Origin: Anseranas semipalmata
Taxonomy: Eukaryota > Chordata > Aves > Anseriformes > Anseranatidae
Reading direction: 5' to 3'
DNA: 64,000 bases
NCBI GenBank assembly: GCA_013399115.1
Contig: VXAA01006090.1
Coordinates: forward strand, 343,291 to 407,290
Positions 39,641-53,004 of this stretch are shown piece after piece; positions within the stretch are counted from its first letter, which is position 1, and every line of letters begins with the position of its first letter. The notes under the pieces are model-generated. The model did not search any database and was not told where the DNA came from. It saw only the letters and a list, made by a program, of their open reading frames with translations. Made by a program: the position numbers and the translations under genes.

Positions 39641-39808
39641 CAGTAGTTATGGAGCTGGCCTGACGTTTATGGGATCTCAATTTAATTTCCTTGTCTGACA
39701 GACAGCCCTTTCTAATCTCAAAGTAAATCATTTTCCTTACCTTAGTTTTCCCACCTTTAAAATGGAGACCATTTAAGTACCTGCATCAGGTAAGTATTAA
39801 ACAAAGGG
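39641..39808 (+). repeat. MIR-like SINE
   Basis: The order of landmarks is that of a MIR in sense orientation. First comes a tRNA-related start ending in TGACGTTTATGGGATCTCAA and TTTAATTTCC. A CTTACCTTAGTTTTCCCACC block then follows, with TTTAAAATGGAGACC and finally a CTGCATCAGGTAAGTATTAAA tail. These match the MIR phrases ending in 'cctcagtttcccatctgtaaaatgg' and 'attaaa'. This is the clearest MIR in the window. A consensus-like splice donor (CAG|GTAAGT) falls inside it, probably by chance. Confidence 0.65.
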
Positions 39809-41044
39809 GAGGAGAAAAAAAAGTATCCCTTTCTTCTACATTTTTCTCAGATGGGAAGACACCTGAAAGATCAATCTTCCAAAGGCTTTGACTATATGCT
39901 CTTAAATACCTTGAAATCAACCAAATACACTATTTGTAAGTAACATGGTGTGCATGTTGCAGGTCTTAATGTCACTGGATAGCCTTCCATTTCAAAACTA
40001 GTGCTCTGTGATAGAAGAGAGATAGAAGAATGAGCAGTGGTGAAGTTAATAAACAAAATGCATTCATGGCCCATTACTTCAAATAACTTTACTATATCAG
40101 TAGTCCACTCATAAAATAATGGCCTCAATTAACATTTAATTCTCACACAATGCATTCATAATGTATTGCAAGGATTAAAAGTTCTGCATGAGTATCACTG
40201 TTCTAGAAGTGCCACAACTTACAAGAGAAGTACTGACATATTTTCCACTTGATTAGAAGTAGTTCCCAGTCTTTATTTCTCCCTTATTAGGCCTCCTTGT
40301 CCTGTAATAATTACACGAAAAGACATTCTCCTGTGTGTTAGAGCTCCCAGTCTCCCAGGTGATTCACAGCTTTGTTCTGAAAATTCATGAGGACTCTAGC
40401 ACAGCACTACTTTAGAGGAGAAGGTTAAGAAGTCCCACCACCCTGGTAGTCCTGCAATTTTGATCATGAAGAAAGTGAAGAGAATTCACTGTAAGTGCAT
40501 GCTTCAATCCTTTTTACAACAAGGTGGAATGCAGCAAATTTTCTGAGATCCCCATCAGCTAAAAAAAACAAAAAACCACCAGCGCTGCCACTGCTGGGAA
40601 CATATACTTGAGGACAAGACCAAGGCAAGACTGGAAGAGTCTTTCTGACATTATCTGGACATTTTAATAGCAGCATGTGATACCAGGGCAGCTGCAATGC
40701 TTGTAACTTGATAGATCTAAATGTTATGTGAAAGACCTCCCCTCATTCAGCAATCTTAGGGTTTTCCAAGCTAAACCCATGCCTAATGTATTCTCTTTTA
40801 GCACAGAAAATTAAGAAGTTAACTGGGGAAGAGAGTATCTTTGTATATGCAGTTGCTTTTATCCTGCAACACAATGACTGAGCATTGATGAGATGATAAC
40901 TCAGTCAATTAATCAAACACCAACAAAACACATTCTAACAATGACTGCCGCATTCACGGTGTCATTTTAGGAACCGACTCCAGTACACACAGATATTTTT
41001 TGCCCCATGAGTTTGACCTGAATCCTAATGAAATTAACCACTAG

Positions 41045-41090
41045 AAAAAAANAAAAAAAACCACAAAAAAAAAAAAAAAAAAAAAAAAAA
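41045..41090. repeat. Poly-A tract containing one N
   Basis: Two A runs separated by CCAC, with an ambiguous base at 41052. The open frame crossing it (41028-41228) gives a poly-lysine run and is not a credible protein. Confidence 0.9.
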
Positions 41091-41903
41091 CAAGCCAGTA
41101 CAAGCTACCAGCTTTCAGGGCATGCTGCAAAACCTGCTGAAAAAGCCATCAGATGCTTCCCTGTAAACTTGGAAGGAGGAAGACCAGAAAGCTGGAAATT
41201 TGAAATAAACCTCACCCTGCCAACCTAATTTATCTGAAAAGTGCTTTGATGGTCAAGAGCTGTAATGAAAAAAATATTAAGAGTCAGACAGATTTAAATT
41301 TAAAATCCTGCCAACACCTATTACCCTCAAAATGTAAGGGCTATGCTAAGACTTAAGACCATGAGTTAATCTAAGGTATGAAAACAAAACAAAAACTGAT
41401 TCAAGGAAAATAAATATATAAAAAAAACAACTGCTTTCCTTCTATAATTTTCCTTTCAAGTATTGTCTTATTTAAAATATATTGTTAATATACTATGTTA
41501 GTAGTTGTCCCTAATAAGCTCTGCATACATCTAAGAAAACTGCATACACTGACAAAGACGCTTCTAGTTTTGCTCAACACATGGCTTTTTTAGATGATAT
41601 GCTCTCTCTTGAAAACTACTCCCTCACAAAATGAAAATTCAGCAGAATCCCTAATAGCTTTCATATTTCAGTCTAATAGGTAGCATGGCATTGCACTGCC
41701 ACCCACCTTTGCTACAATATTGCACAGCACATTTAACAGACATTTGCTTCCTTCACACAGTCCTTATGTGCGGCTTCTGCAGGACCTTAGTATTAACATT
41801 TAACAGAGTCTATGAGCATAAAGCACATTTATGAACACCTGCTAGAACATTTTATTTGCCTTAAGAGTTTTATTGTAACTGTTAAATTTTCTTGCTATGC
41901 TTT

Positions 41904-41972
41904 ATGGGCCAAATCCTGGTCCAGTTTTAGCTTAAACTCCCATCGACTTCAACAGGAAGTAGATTGGATTGT
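41904..41972. repeat. Old palindromic-type amniote repeat fragment
   Basis: GGGCCAAATCCTGGTCCAGT followed by AAACTCCCATCGACTTCAAC and AGGAAG resembles an interspersed repeat frequent in slow-evolving sauropsids ('gggccaaatcctg...actcccattgacttcaatggga'). The family name is not known to me with certainty. A similar but weaker match (GGCAGAATTCAACAC, TTCACTGCAATCAATC) lies at about 45155-45250. Confidence 0.4.
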
Positions 41973-42759
41973 ATGTGGTTTCCCATACAGATTCAATACA
42001 GCTTTAACAAAATTGGTTCATTGGTAAGCATAATACTGGACAGGAAAAAGCCAGTGCCTAGCAGCACCAAACAAAACCACTGAACCCAGTCTTCAAACAG
42101 AGTTAAAAAATAAACAAACGCCACACCCACAAATCCGTAATGTTCACATTGCATTGCAAAAACTCACTGACACCGAGGCTGGAAGTAGAAGTTGTACAGG
42201 TATCCCATGCACAAACACCTATAGCCTCCCATGCCTTGGTGGACGTTCTACCATCAAGTCCCTCTCTCACAGATTTTGCAGAGGAAGTCATGCCAGGAAT
42301 CTGACTGTTACGAAGATTTTTCTATACAACTGTTTCTCTTTGACAGAGTTTCACCATCATTACCGGAGATGTTAGAAATACCCCTGTGAAACTGCATGTG
42401 GCTACACAAAGGTGAGCAACACAACTCCTCACTGCTTAGAAAGAGATGATAATGGAGGATTCCACAAAGTCTACTTGGAACACCCCCTAAAAAAACTGAA
42501 CCTCATTTGATAATACACAGGCATTACTTTGACCATCACTTATAGAAAGCCCTAAAGTAGTAACAACAGACAGCGAGTAAACAGTAGAGAATATGGCAAA
42601 GCCGCTTCTGTTTCACAAGAGCTTGACAGTAAGTGCTTGATTCAATGCATACTATTAAGCCAAAAAAAAATCAAAACAATTATAAAATGAAATTATAGAC
42701 ACAATGATGAATGGCGACAGATGAAATGTTAACAGATCTAGCGCCATACACAAAAATCA

Positions 42760-43070
42760 TTGATTTTCTCTGATTACTACTTAGGTGATCAGAGTGTATT
42801 AGGTACTAGTTGCCTGCTTGCTCTAGATTTTATTAATGCTCCAATATCAGGCACCCAATTTGGAAATCAATGCTTACTTCATCATTTTTCTCTGAAGGAT
42901 TCTATTATTCACAATTGATTTAACAGAAATGAAAGGCTTACCATTAACGAGAGCCAGCTGCTGACACTTCTTAGATGAATTATTGAACTTCTAAAAGTGA
43001 ATTAACTTAACCATCACCAAGACTTATTGTCTGATGTTTCTCATACCAAAGTCAGTGTATTTATAATTAC
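42760..43070. promoter_or_regulatory. Candidate conserved noncoding element
   Basis: Repeat-free block containing TCATTGATTTTCTCTGATTA, AGATTTTATTAATGCTCC, CACAATTGATTTAACAG and GAGCCAGCTGCTGACAC. It holds several homeodomain cores and E-boxes with little homopolymer, and no coding frame. Confidence 0.25.
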
Positions 43071-45154
43071 AGAACCAAATAGTAGAAAGCAGCTTCTTTG
43101 CCGCCTCCATAAACACCCACCATATATACCAAGTAAAAATTAAGGAGATTTGCAAAGATACTAATAGGAGTTATGCACCAAATACAGTCAGTGGGAGCTT
43201 AGTGTCTAATTGCCTTTTTACGCCCTTAATCATCATCTTTCTAAAACTGTAAAGGTAGGGTCATTTTAAGAGCTTCAGAAAGAAGAAATCCAGTTTATGG
43301 CAAGTTACATCTTTTGCCCACTGTCAAGTTTCCCAGAGCTGACCATGCCCTCCCAACAGCCTATAGAAGACAACGATTAATTCCTTTTAAGTACAAGGTG
43401 AAGATCCATCTTATGAATTGAGACAGAAGCAGCAAATAGACAATTGCAAGTAGAGGTAGTACTACAACTCCGTCCCCAAAAGCAGTGTAAATGTAAAAAG
43501 CAGGAGGCCTATCCATAAAACTTACCATCCAAGCTAACAGGCTACCTGCTCAGCACATAAATCCATCATTCCCTTTTTCCAGTCTAAAAAGAACTAAGCA
43601 TTGCCCAAGGTGAATTCAGTTCCTCATGCAAGAGCTTTTGTTCTGCAGATTATAATGCTGGCTACAGGGCTGTAATCCCTGATCAACAGTCTGATACTGT
43701 ACAAACAGGTTCGGAAGGGCAGTCCATCAGACCCGCATCTACGTTGCAATCCTATGAATAAATAACTTCATCCTCAGATACTACACATTCCCTAGCAGGC
43801 ATACTGCTAATAATGCTATTCGTGAATCATCACTGAGAAGTACTGATAACAACCTGTACGTCAGGAGTGTAAGAGCACCCAGTCGTACTAATCTACAAAC
43901 AACCTTACTGTCAAACACGTGAGGAGCTGCCCTCAGCAACTCAAGCCATGGGTTAGCAAGACCACAGCTGTCTGGTGGCATATCAAGCTATGAAAACTAG
44001 AGAGCATTTCAGGTCTCACTAGACTTTTTGCTAATCTGTACCACCTGGCTGAATATGTTTCTAAAATGCTACAATGGCAACTGCTGCCTCCTGCAGGTAT
44101 GATGAACGAATGCTGAAGAACTCAGTTTGATGACCCTTATCTCTGTAACTGCTCCGAAGAGTTCAGCTCGAGACCAAGTTGAGAATCTAGGTGAGATCCA
44201 TTCAGGAAGTCTTCTGGATTAAAAATGCTAATCTCTGCCTTCCATTTATGGTGGAATGATCAGACAGCGTACCTGTTCTACCCTTTTCACACAAACTGAA
44301 AGTCAGCTACTGCCTGAAATCACTAGGACCTCTTCTCAAAGTCCACAGTGGATCTGACTGCTTGCACACTGCTGGTGGCAAAGCATCTGGACTGGTTTTT
44401 TTTTTTTTCTTTTAACAAGGGTTAGTATCTGAAGAAGATACTCTTAGAGCAAACCCATCTTTTCATGAGTACTGTGTTTCCCATTCCCACGCCCCTCCAT
44501 CTATTTTATCTCCCATGTTACTGGAACTAACTTTTTAAAATTCTGCTTACATTGGACAAAAAGTTTAAAAGTCAAGGAAAATTGGAAGAGAACAAGCCTG
44601 ACAGACAGATCCTCCACACTCGTAAGTCTTACTGTCTTAGGCCAATTTTTTTCATAAAATTATGATTATGTTAAGAATATTTAGATACCCAAATTCTTCT
44701 ATCTGCCTCTTCTACATAGAATAACACTTTTTAAATGCAGGCTGGCTGGCTCCATTAAATCTAATATCTGCATAAAACGCATCTCAGCAAGTAGTTTATA
44801 ATAACTCATTTTAAAGGACACGGACATTGGCAGGTTTCCTTCCTTTCTTGCACTCATTTTTCCAGTATTTCCCACATTGTGAACCTCTTAATGCTATAAA
44901 GACAGGGCAGATTGCACAAGTGGTCCTACTGGTTCCTTCCAATGGGAATAACATGGTCAGAATCTGGCATTCAACAAAGTTTCCATTTCTACATAGGTTT
45001 CATTTATTTTTCAGTTTAAAAATAAGACCATATTACTTTGGCATGTAACTAGAGCTGCTCCTACAATGCAGAAGAAATAACACTGCTGGCAAGCCCCAAA
45101 GCTGTTCCGAGACAAAACTGTTTTGGCAGAACTTTTAAAAAACTTCTTTTTGAC

Positions 45155-45250
45155 TAGAGGCAGAATTCAACACTAGCACAAGTGGGAAAAACTTCACTGC
45201 AATCAATCACTTTACACACGCTCACTTATTGCAGGTCTGAATCTCCATTA
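45155..45250. repeat. Possible related old repeat
   Basis: GAGGCAGAATTCAACACTAG then ACTTCACTGCAATCAATCAC and a later CTCCATTAAGTTTAC look like a degenerate relative of the repeat at 41904. Similarity is weak. Confidence 0.2.
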
Positions 45251-46939
45251 AGTTTACATAATGCAAATATATTTAGCTGAAGTGGAATCTAAATTCTGTT
45301 GAATCAATTCTATTTATCTCCTACACAAATATTACTTTAACATTGACTTCTATGATCAGTCTGCTATGAACATTGTTCTTCCTCAGACACAAATACCAAC
45401 GTGCTATTTACTACATACCATGACCACTTTTTTTTTTTTTAAATACAATAGTTACCACACTCAGGTGCCCAATGGTTAGGATATGATGAAATCACAGTTG
45501 CAAGATCTATCTTCTTGCATCAATTATAGGCACTGAAGAAAATAAGACAAAGCTGACATTTCGCAACTTCTGAGGCTTTGACTTTGCAACCTATTTTTTA
45601 AAATATTTTCCTTGCATGTCATACTCCAGTTTTCTTTTTTCTTTTTTTTTTTTTAAGAGCATGAATAACCTAACCAGTGTGCAATAGAGGTCCTTCAACA
45701 CAGGAGTCAAATCTTGAAGTGATCTAACATCACTATGGCACAGACAACCATGAAAGTATTCAGTTACCTGAACATTGGTGCCCATGTCTTTGAATATCCA
45801 AGACATAGTGGGCTGACAGGTGCAACACAGATCTTACAAAAAGACCTTTACCCTTCTGGAGCATCTGTTGAAAGCAACTGAACTGAGTCCTTTTTGCCAG
45901 AGAGAAAGAAAGCTATGCGATAGTGGTATCAGGCTGCTGAGCTAAGCTCATGGGTTTGAGAAAGGGGTCACAGTAAGGCCCTCTTTCTTATCACACTCTC
46001 CTACTCCTGCCCGGGAAATGTAGGTTGTTCTTACTTACCGTGACAGCACAGCGGGCAACAGGAGCATTAAATCAGCCACCAAAGGCAGGCTTCAACAGAG
46101 ACGAAGAAGCACGGTGCCCACAAAACTAGCATTTTTCCAATGGGTACTGTTCTACTGTTCCTTCCCTTCTTTAGTGGCTGTGTGATCCCAACTTTGAGAA
46201 AGCTAGTGGTTTTGCCAAGGCGACAATTTTTTCCTAGGGAACTTCAGTTAGACAAGAGAAACTGATTTTCAGAATTCTGTATCTTACAACAAATCCCAAC
46301 AGACCTCAACAAAATTTCATTGCTTTAGTAAAGAGAAAGGCATTTAAATTGTCTGAGAAGTACCATCTTGCCAAATGTGAAGATCTGCTGCAAATAAAGG
46401 AGGTGTAAAATTGTCTCAAAGAAAAAGCAATATGGTACTTAGATACATAAGCATTTCTAAATCCAAGTTTTAAGCACAGGTTTGGGTTTGTTTTTTTTTC
46501 TTGGTTGGTGGGTTCGTTTTTTTTTTTTTAACACCTGTTTTACTGTTGCTAGAGATAAAAATGACGAAGTAATGGAGACTGCATTTATTTACTTTTGGAT
46601 TCTTAAGAACTTGTATCCAATGTACCACAGCTCATGAACTGCTTCAAATAACTCAGCTAAGCACATTTGCAACACTTGCTTGTAAAAGTCAGGCTGTCCA
46701 CACATAATCAGGTATCTTTTAAATAAAATATAACACTTATTTTAGATGTTTATTGACTTAAAAAAAAATCAACAAATACGAAGAAATATATGAGGTGATG
46801 ACTATGTTCAGACCCCTAATTTTTAATTAATACTTCAGCCATATATGTAGAGTCAGAGCTTCAAATAAACTTAATATTCAGCTACTTTAGGAGTGAAACT
46901 CCACCCACTGCTCCCACTGAAAATATATTACTCCCCCCC

Positions 46940-47004
46940 GTGTCACAAAAAAAATCATAGCGTAGCAAGAAATCATTTGGTGTCACAAAAATCATAGCAA
47001 GAAG
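46940..47004. repeat. 40-bp imperfect tandem duplication
   Basis: GTGTCACAAAAAAAATCATA and the following GCGTAGCAAGAA (first copy from 46940) recur 40 bases later as GTGTCACAAAAATCATAGCA and AGAAG (from 46980), with a shorter A run and a 3-4 base deletion. Probably replication slippage. Confidence 0.75.
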
Positions 47005-50000
47005 AGTATAGGAAGACATGACAATAATCTTTTTATTTCCATTGCAAAATAATTTACTAGAGGTGTTTCAGAAGGACTTCGATTTTTGAAAACGAGCAGT
47101 CTCCTTCCATATGCTACCAACTCTAACAGAGGCACATTTTTATTTAGGCTAAATCATGCCTTATGGGACACACTTACGAGGAAGAAAGGAGGACATGTAA
47201 CTGGCATTTGAGACATACTGCCAATGCAAAGCTGCCAAAAGCACACAGCAGGGAGCATGTTTTGGCTATCATGAGCAGAATAAGCATGCACTCCCTAACC
47301 ACTGCCAGCTGGCGTTTGTTTCCAAATACAGAATACTCACCAGGCAGTTTGGAGACTGGACATACTCCTAACCTTAAACTATGCCCCCATAAAATGTGCT
47401 GCTGAGATACCTCATTAACCATGACTGTCTCCTAGCCTACCGCCAAATAAGAAAGACTCAATGACACAAAAATCATACATTTTTCCCTATGCACAAAAAA
47501 AGTACTTAAAGTGTATCTTAACATACTCTAATGCTTATGGCAAGAGGAAAATTTTAAAAGGGTTGGAAGAAGCTTGAGATGTAGGCAGAAGAAGCAGAAA
47601 TGCTGTCACTACTCCAGTACACATGGACACAAAAAGTGAAATCCAGAGACCCAGAGTACCAAGAAAACACAGCAATGAACAGCAAGAGTGGCTGGCACTG
47701 TGATTATAAACTAAACTATCATGTTTAACGCAACTGCTAGCAATCCTCACAACAGAGATGCTCCCTGCTTTATGTGTTCAGGCAGGTTTGTGGTTAGAAG
47801 ATTAATGTTTCCCTCCATCTGCTAATGACTATAAAGGTCCCCCGGGCTTTACACCAAGGGTACTTTGCCCTTAGGATGAAACAAGAAATGGGAATTTGTG
47901 TTCATTTCGACACGGACCTACTATTTCCAGCAACACTCCCAATTGCTAAGTGTGTATTATTTCAACTTTATCTACCAAAAACATATTTTATCACCGTAGT
48001 TCAACTGTGATTCCAATTAGATTTTTCAAAGAGAACAGTTAAAAGGAGAACAAACCAACAGGGGGGCACTTTTCACTTTTAAAGTGCTTACCCGATACAG
48101 TCTGCATTGGTATTTTCCCTGTAAGTGCTCCATTCATTAGCTTTTTACTATATTTTCAAAAGTGACTCCCCTCTTTTAGATTTCCCATGCTCTATGACTG
48201 ATAGCCTGCTGTCATGGACCAAACAACGCTGAAGAAAGAAATGTATCAGACAGTGCCATGCAAAGGAGAGGGCACTAACTAAAATCTTCATTTCTTTCAG
48301 TGCATGGATTTTTAAACTTACCCCCTTAACTCTACCTTTGCTCCTGAGGTCTGGAAGCAAGTCAGAGTGAGCTTGACACGAGGGTAGGTTTCAAGGACCT
48401 AAGCCAGTTTGACATCCTGGAAGAAAATGGGAAAGAGCAGTCAAAAAGCATAGTTTTGGAAGAATAAGGCAGAGATACTCATCACCAGAACAACGACCAA
48501 TACTGAGGGCAAAATTAGGAAGATCTAATGTTACCTCCAGTATGGACAAACAAGAAATCAAAAACCACTGTTGCTTCAACAAAGTCTTTGGAAACAGATC
48601 TCAGGTTCCCGTTCTCACTGAACACCCCTACCAATTCCAACGCAGACCCTGTCCTCAGTCCCTGCTCGAGGAAGAAGCAGGCATCCATGCCAAAATTCCT
48701 TGTGAGAACCCAAGGGAATTTCAGGGCTGGTCAAAAGTGCACTAGCACCAAGCACAAGCAACTCACTTCCCCCAGTTTACTAAACCTAACTTCAAATGAA
48801 TAAATAAATACAACAGCTGAAATACTTTGCAGCTGAACCATCAACACAACAAAACTCTTCCCCCTTTTTAAAAATGGAAATGTGATTTCAATTATGTGTC
48901 CTCTACCCATACTTTAGATCCAGGAAGGTATCACTCCTGTCGACCTGTTCCTGCCCAACAAGAAAAGCCGGACAAGACAGAAGACAAGGGGGAAGGAAAA
49001 AAAATTCTTCAGCAAAGAACAGCAAAGTCTGAGACCAGGCAAAAATGCAGAAACTGCAGCCACAAAAGACAATTCAATACTTCTCTTACACAGCAGCAGC
49101 ACTACAAAACAACGAGTGTTGAACTAACAAAGTGCTCTCCCTGGCCAGCCCTTAGGACTCATAACATTACTTCTCTACTGGCTTCCCAAACCGGGAAATA
49201 CTCCAGATCAAAGATATATGTTCAACAATATTGACCAGTTACCTGGCTCATAAAATCCAAACCAAAAAGCCCAGACTGATTTTTGTATTAAAAATAACAG
49301 CTCTATCAGCAAGGCAATTTCCATATTGTAACCTGATTAGAACCAACAACGCTGCTCCCATATTTCTAATCCGGGTCCACCGATTTTCAGCCTTTTTCTT
49401 AAGCTTCCATCAACAGCAACTCACGTCTTCCAGCCTTTACTTAAAAGAGAAGAAAACACCTTTCCCTTTTAAATGTGTACAATGCTGGAAAACACATCCC
49501 GAGTACGATCCAAATACACAGAGCAACTAAAAAGGAATTAAAACTGCTTATTATTTCCCAATTACTAAGTGGCTCTCAGTTCCTTTTGGAAGCCTGACCT
49601 GCAGATGAAAAGCTTGAACCTCTGTGCTAGAAAATGCATATTGTTAAGGATTTTAAAGAGAAAAGTAGGACTCTAGATAAGGACCAGGGCAGAGAGCTGC
49701 AGCTCCCTTCCTTGTCGGGAGGACAAGATAGCTTTTCTCCCCCCCGATTTCCATACTCCACTAAAGCCTCCTGAGCAGGTGCCTGCCCTCCTCTCTGTGC
49801 CATTCCCATCCACAGCTAGGCAGCCTTAACTAACAGAGTCTTAACTCCTAAGCCTGAAACACAGCTAGCATAATTCACTCGAGTACTGGTAAAAGCATTT
49901 AATGTCATTAATGCAAAAAAAAAGTTGGTTTTGGAGGTACTGGGGAGGTAACTGTGGATGCGCTCCTCCTTCCTTCTGCAACCTGTAAGCATGTTTGCAC

Positions 50001-50835
50001 AGGGACACAGGGTAACAAATTGCTCTCCACTCCTGAATTTTCTCATTTGAACACATAAGCATCAATATATACAGTTCATGTTATTTCACGTTCAGTCACT
50101 GAGGTACTGCTTGAAAGACTAACGCTGAATGAATTATGATTCACATAATGTAGATTATTTGGTCATCACTAACTCAAGAAAAAAATGCAGTCTTAAGGCC
50201 AAACCTGTGGGCACTTCCACTGAGGTCATTATGACCTCTGAGGAAATGACACTCTTAGGAAAACAGCAATCTTACACACAAGCACAGATATTACTAAATT
50301 CAAATGGTCAAACGCGATGCCACAATTAACAGCGGAGAGCCACCCCAACAAAAGAGTGAGAGTACTCCCATCACATCAGGCCTGAAGGAAGTGTCAACAA
50401 TCAGAGATCTTCATTAGTCGCTCAAAAAAGCACTTCTTTTTATTATGCCAAACTATAACAGATTCCAAATTTTGCATGCGTGCTACACACCTTCCCAGAC
50501 TTGGGAAGAACTCACCTACACAAACTACAGCCAAGGCCAGCAAGACCACTGCCCTTAATGCTTTACATTTATTTGCCCAGAGCTATCCTCAACACTGGGC
50601 AGCAAGACCGTGCCCACTTGCAGCAGCAGCACCTACCTCCTCCACAGGATCGCGTCTGAACCTGTTCCACGTGGTCTTCACAAAATTTTTTATTCTAAAC
50701 TATGTTGGACATGACTGCTGCACAAAAGGCTCCTCCGACCCCACAAACGGATGGCTCTTCCTTTCTAAGAACATACTCAGAAAGAATATTTATCATAAAA
50801 ATTTGTTACTTATCTTCTCTGAGGGACTTCTTACA

Positions 50836-51450
50836 GAAAAACTTAGGCTGGAAGTGGCTCTGGAAGCCATCTACTCCAACTCCCAACCAAGGCAGCACTA
50901 ATTTCAAACTGAGATCAAGTTGTTCGTAGTCTTGTCCAGCCAAGCTCTGAAATCTCCAAGGACAGATCCTGCAGCTTCCCCACACCCCTGGTCCAGAACT
51001 TAACCATTTTCATTGTTATTTTTTTTTCCTTATACCCAGAAAGAACTTCCCCCGTTTCAATCTGGGATGGCTGCATCTCATCCTTTCTATGCACACCTTA
51101 GAGAAGGGCTTCTCTCTCTTCTCCATAAAAGCCCATTAGGACATGGAAGGCTGCAATTCACCTTCACTTTCTGTTCTCCAGATTGGGCGACCCAGGTCCC
51201 TCGGCTTCTTGTGCGCCACGTGCTCCAGCCCCAAACCACCTGGGTAGCCCTCCTCTGGGCTCTCCAGTTTGTCCCTACCTCTCTTGTACCGGGGCCCAGG
51301 GCTGCATGCAGCATTGTTCCAGGAAGGGCCACATCACGAGGAATGGTCGCTCCCTTCAGCTGGGTGACCACGCTGCTGCTGGCGTGGCTCAGAATGCCAC
51401 CAGCCTCCACTGCAAGAGCACACCGATGACTCCTGTTCAACACCACCTTT
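50836..51450 (-). mobile_element. CR1 LINE fragment (ORF2 C-terminus and 3'UTR)
   Basis: Read on the minus strand this is the 3' part of a CR1 non-LTR retrotransposon, the main LINE of birds and reptiles. Around 51446-51300 the translation contains HRCALAVEAGGIL and, further on, WRAQRRATQVVWG. These match the CR1 ORF2 end, where a CALAxKxANGIL block is followed by a VQRRATK block. The 3' part on the plus strand shows the typical antisense phrases: GGCTGGAAGTGGCTCTGGAA, then a TCTCCAAGGACAG block, then a CTTCTCC block. The element is 5'-truncated, has lost its terminal 8-bp microsatellite, and carries indels, so it is old and inactive. Open frames on both strands inside it are relics or chance. 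Confidence 0.85.
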
Positions 51451-53004
51451 TAATGACAATATTCTTCTATTCCTGTGCCTCCTTTCCCCAGAAACAAGGC
51501 GCTACAGAAAAGGAAGCGACATGGAGGACACCAAACAGCCCTTGGGCACCACTGTAACATATACAAGAAGCTAATGTTGTAGCTGATATTCTTTGTGAAA
51601 AGCTTACAAAGAAAACAAGTGGGGCATGATCTTACAGCCACTGACGTCAACCAAAATTTTGCATGAGAAAGGACGGCAAGACTCCATATTAAGAAGCAAT
51701 AAACTTGCAAATTAGTACAGTAAACCTGAAAAGTAATCCATTTCTTTCCCCAACAAGTTTTTAAAAGGGAAATATTTTAGCTAGCATATTAACATTACTG
51801 ACAGCTGAAATACGGTGGCTGCTCCAAGTTAAGACTCGTTAAAGTATTTATGAAAACGCAACAAAGCCTTTCACATACTTCACCTTGATCAGACAGCATC
51901 GCTGTGTAGGTCACCTGGCACGCAGAGCAGCATCAGCTACCTTACTGTCTCATCTCGAAGTACGTTCTTCTGAGATCAACCTCAGAGGAGCAACACAAAG
52001 CATTCAGCAGGAGAAAGCACCGCTTCAGGAGCGGCACCTCAGATCACCTAAGCACAGATCACTCTGGAATAGCGTTTTTTTACAGTGACCGAACAAAGAA
52101 ATATCTGCACTTAAAGAAAACTGAATGTGGTTTAGAATGTATACAACTTCCTGCAGTTGACCCCAGAAAAAATAAAAGACATATGATCTGTAACTTCCTT
52201 TGACATTTCTTTGAACTCTAGATGGAAAGCTTTAAAAAGCAGCATTTTCTTATTAGTGACTTCCAAGATTTTTGTTAAATTTCTAAATAGTATCTAATGC
52301 TAAAATATTTATATGTACCGATACCATGGGCTAAACCACCCCCTCTAACAGAGAAAGAATTTTTTTAATCGTTATTTTGAGATGGGATGTACTGAATTAC
52401 TTTGATGAAACGAGCAGGACAGCACTGATTCCAAAGCATTTGCAGAGAGGCTAGACATAGGTCAAAACAGATTCAAGAGCAAGGAGATGTGAGAAAAGGA
52501 AGATGATGTTACCTGTACTGGGCTACTGGGAGCAATTTTTCATGCCTGGCATTGCAAAGCATTCCCTCACAAGGGGTGAATTGGGTTTCATTCAGAGACC
52601 CAAGGAAGGCAGCTTTCTGTACAGCTTCAGAGGATGCTCCCCATATGCAAGAATGGGTTTAATAAAGACTCAATTTATCATTTATTTAAAGCTTGTCTTC
52701 TATTACTTTGGTACATATTGCTGCCGCAGGGAGCAGCTTTTTCATATCTGCCTAGATAAGAGCTAATCACGACCGCCAAGCACTCAAGCCCCGGACCTTC
52801 AGAAGATGTTGTGCAAGTTCAAAACCTGCCTCCTTAACAGCTGCACAAGTTCCATCCAACAGCACGAAATATATTTTAACATAGAGAAATATATATATAT
52901 GAAAATATTTATACACACACACACACGTGTGTGCATACAGCACAGGAATTCTGCGTACTGCAGACGCAGCCAAAGTAAATAAGCTTTCAGGAACGTAAAA
53001 CCCT
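51451..53004. other. Noncoding spacer between CR1 and the CpG islet
   Basis: AT-rich DNA with the microsatellite at 52.9 kb. Nothing else was recognised. Confidence 0.55.
52886..52935. repeat. TA then CA microsatellite
   Basis: A (TA)n run, a short spacer and a (CA)n run ending in ACGTGTGTGC, so the CA/GT ends can pair. It lies immediately left of the CpG islet at 53.0 kb. Confidence 0.85.

Larger units (their letters stand above)
32270..50835. other. Long noncoding stretch
   Basis: Holds the MIR at 39.6 kb, the old repeat at 41.9 kb, simple repeats, hairpins at 38.4 kb and enhancer-like blocks. A 159-codon minus-strand frame (38818-39297) with 11 cysteines is long for this composition but matches nothing I know. 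No confident exon was seen. Confidence 0.55.

Noticed and set aside
41028..41228. 66-codon plus-strand frame with a poly-lysine run
   Set aside because: It is produced by a poly-A tract containing an N.
51013..51557. Plus-strand frames of 138 and 124 codons
   Set aside because: They lie antisense inside the CR1 fragment, and the minus-strand CR1 ORF2 similarity explains the region.
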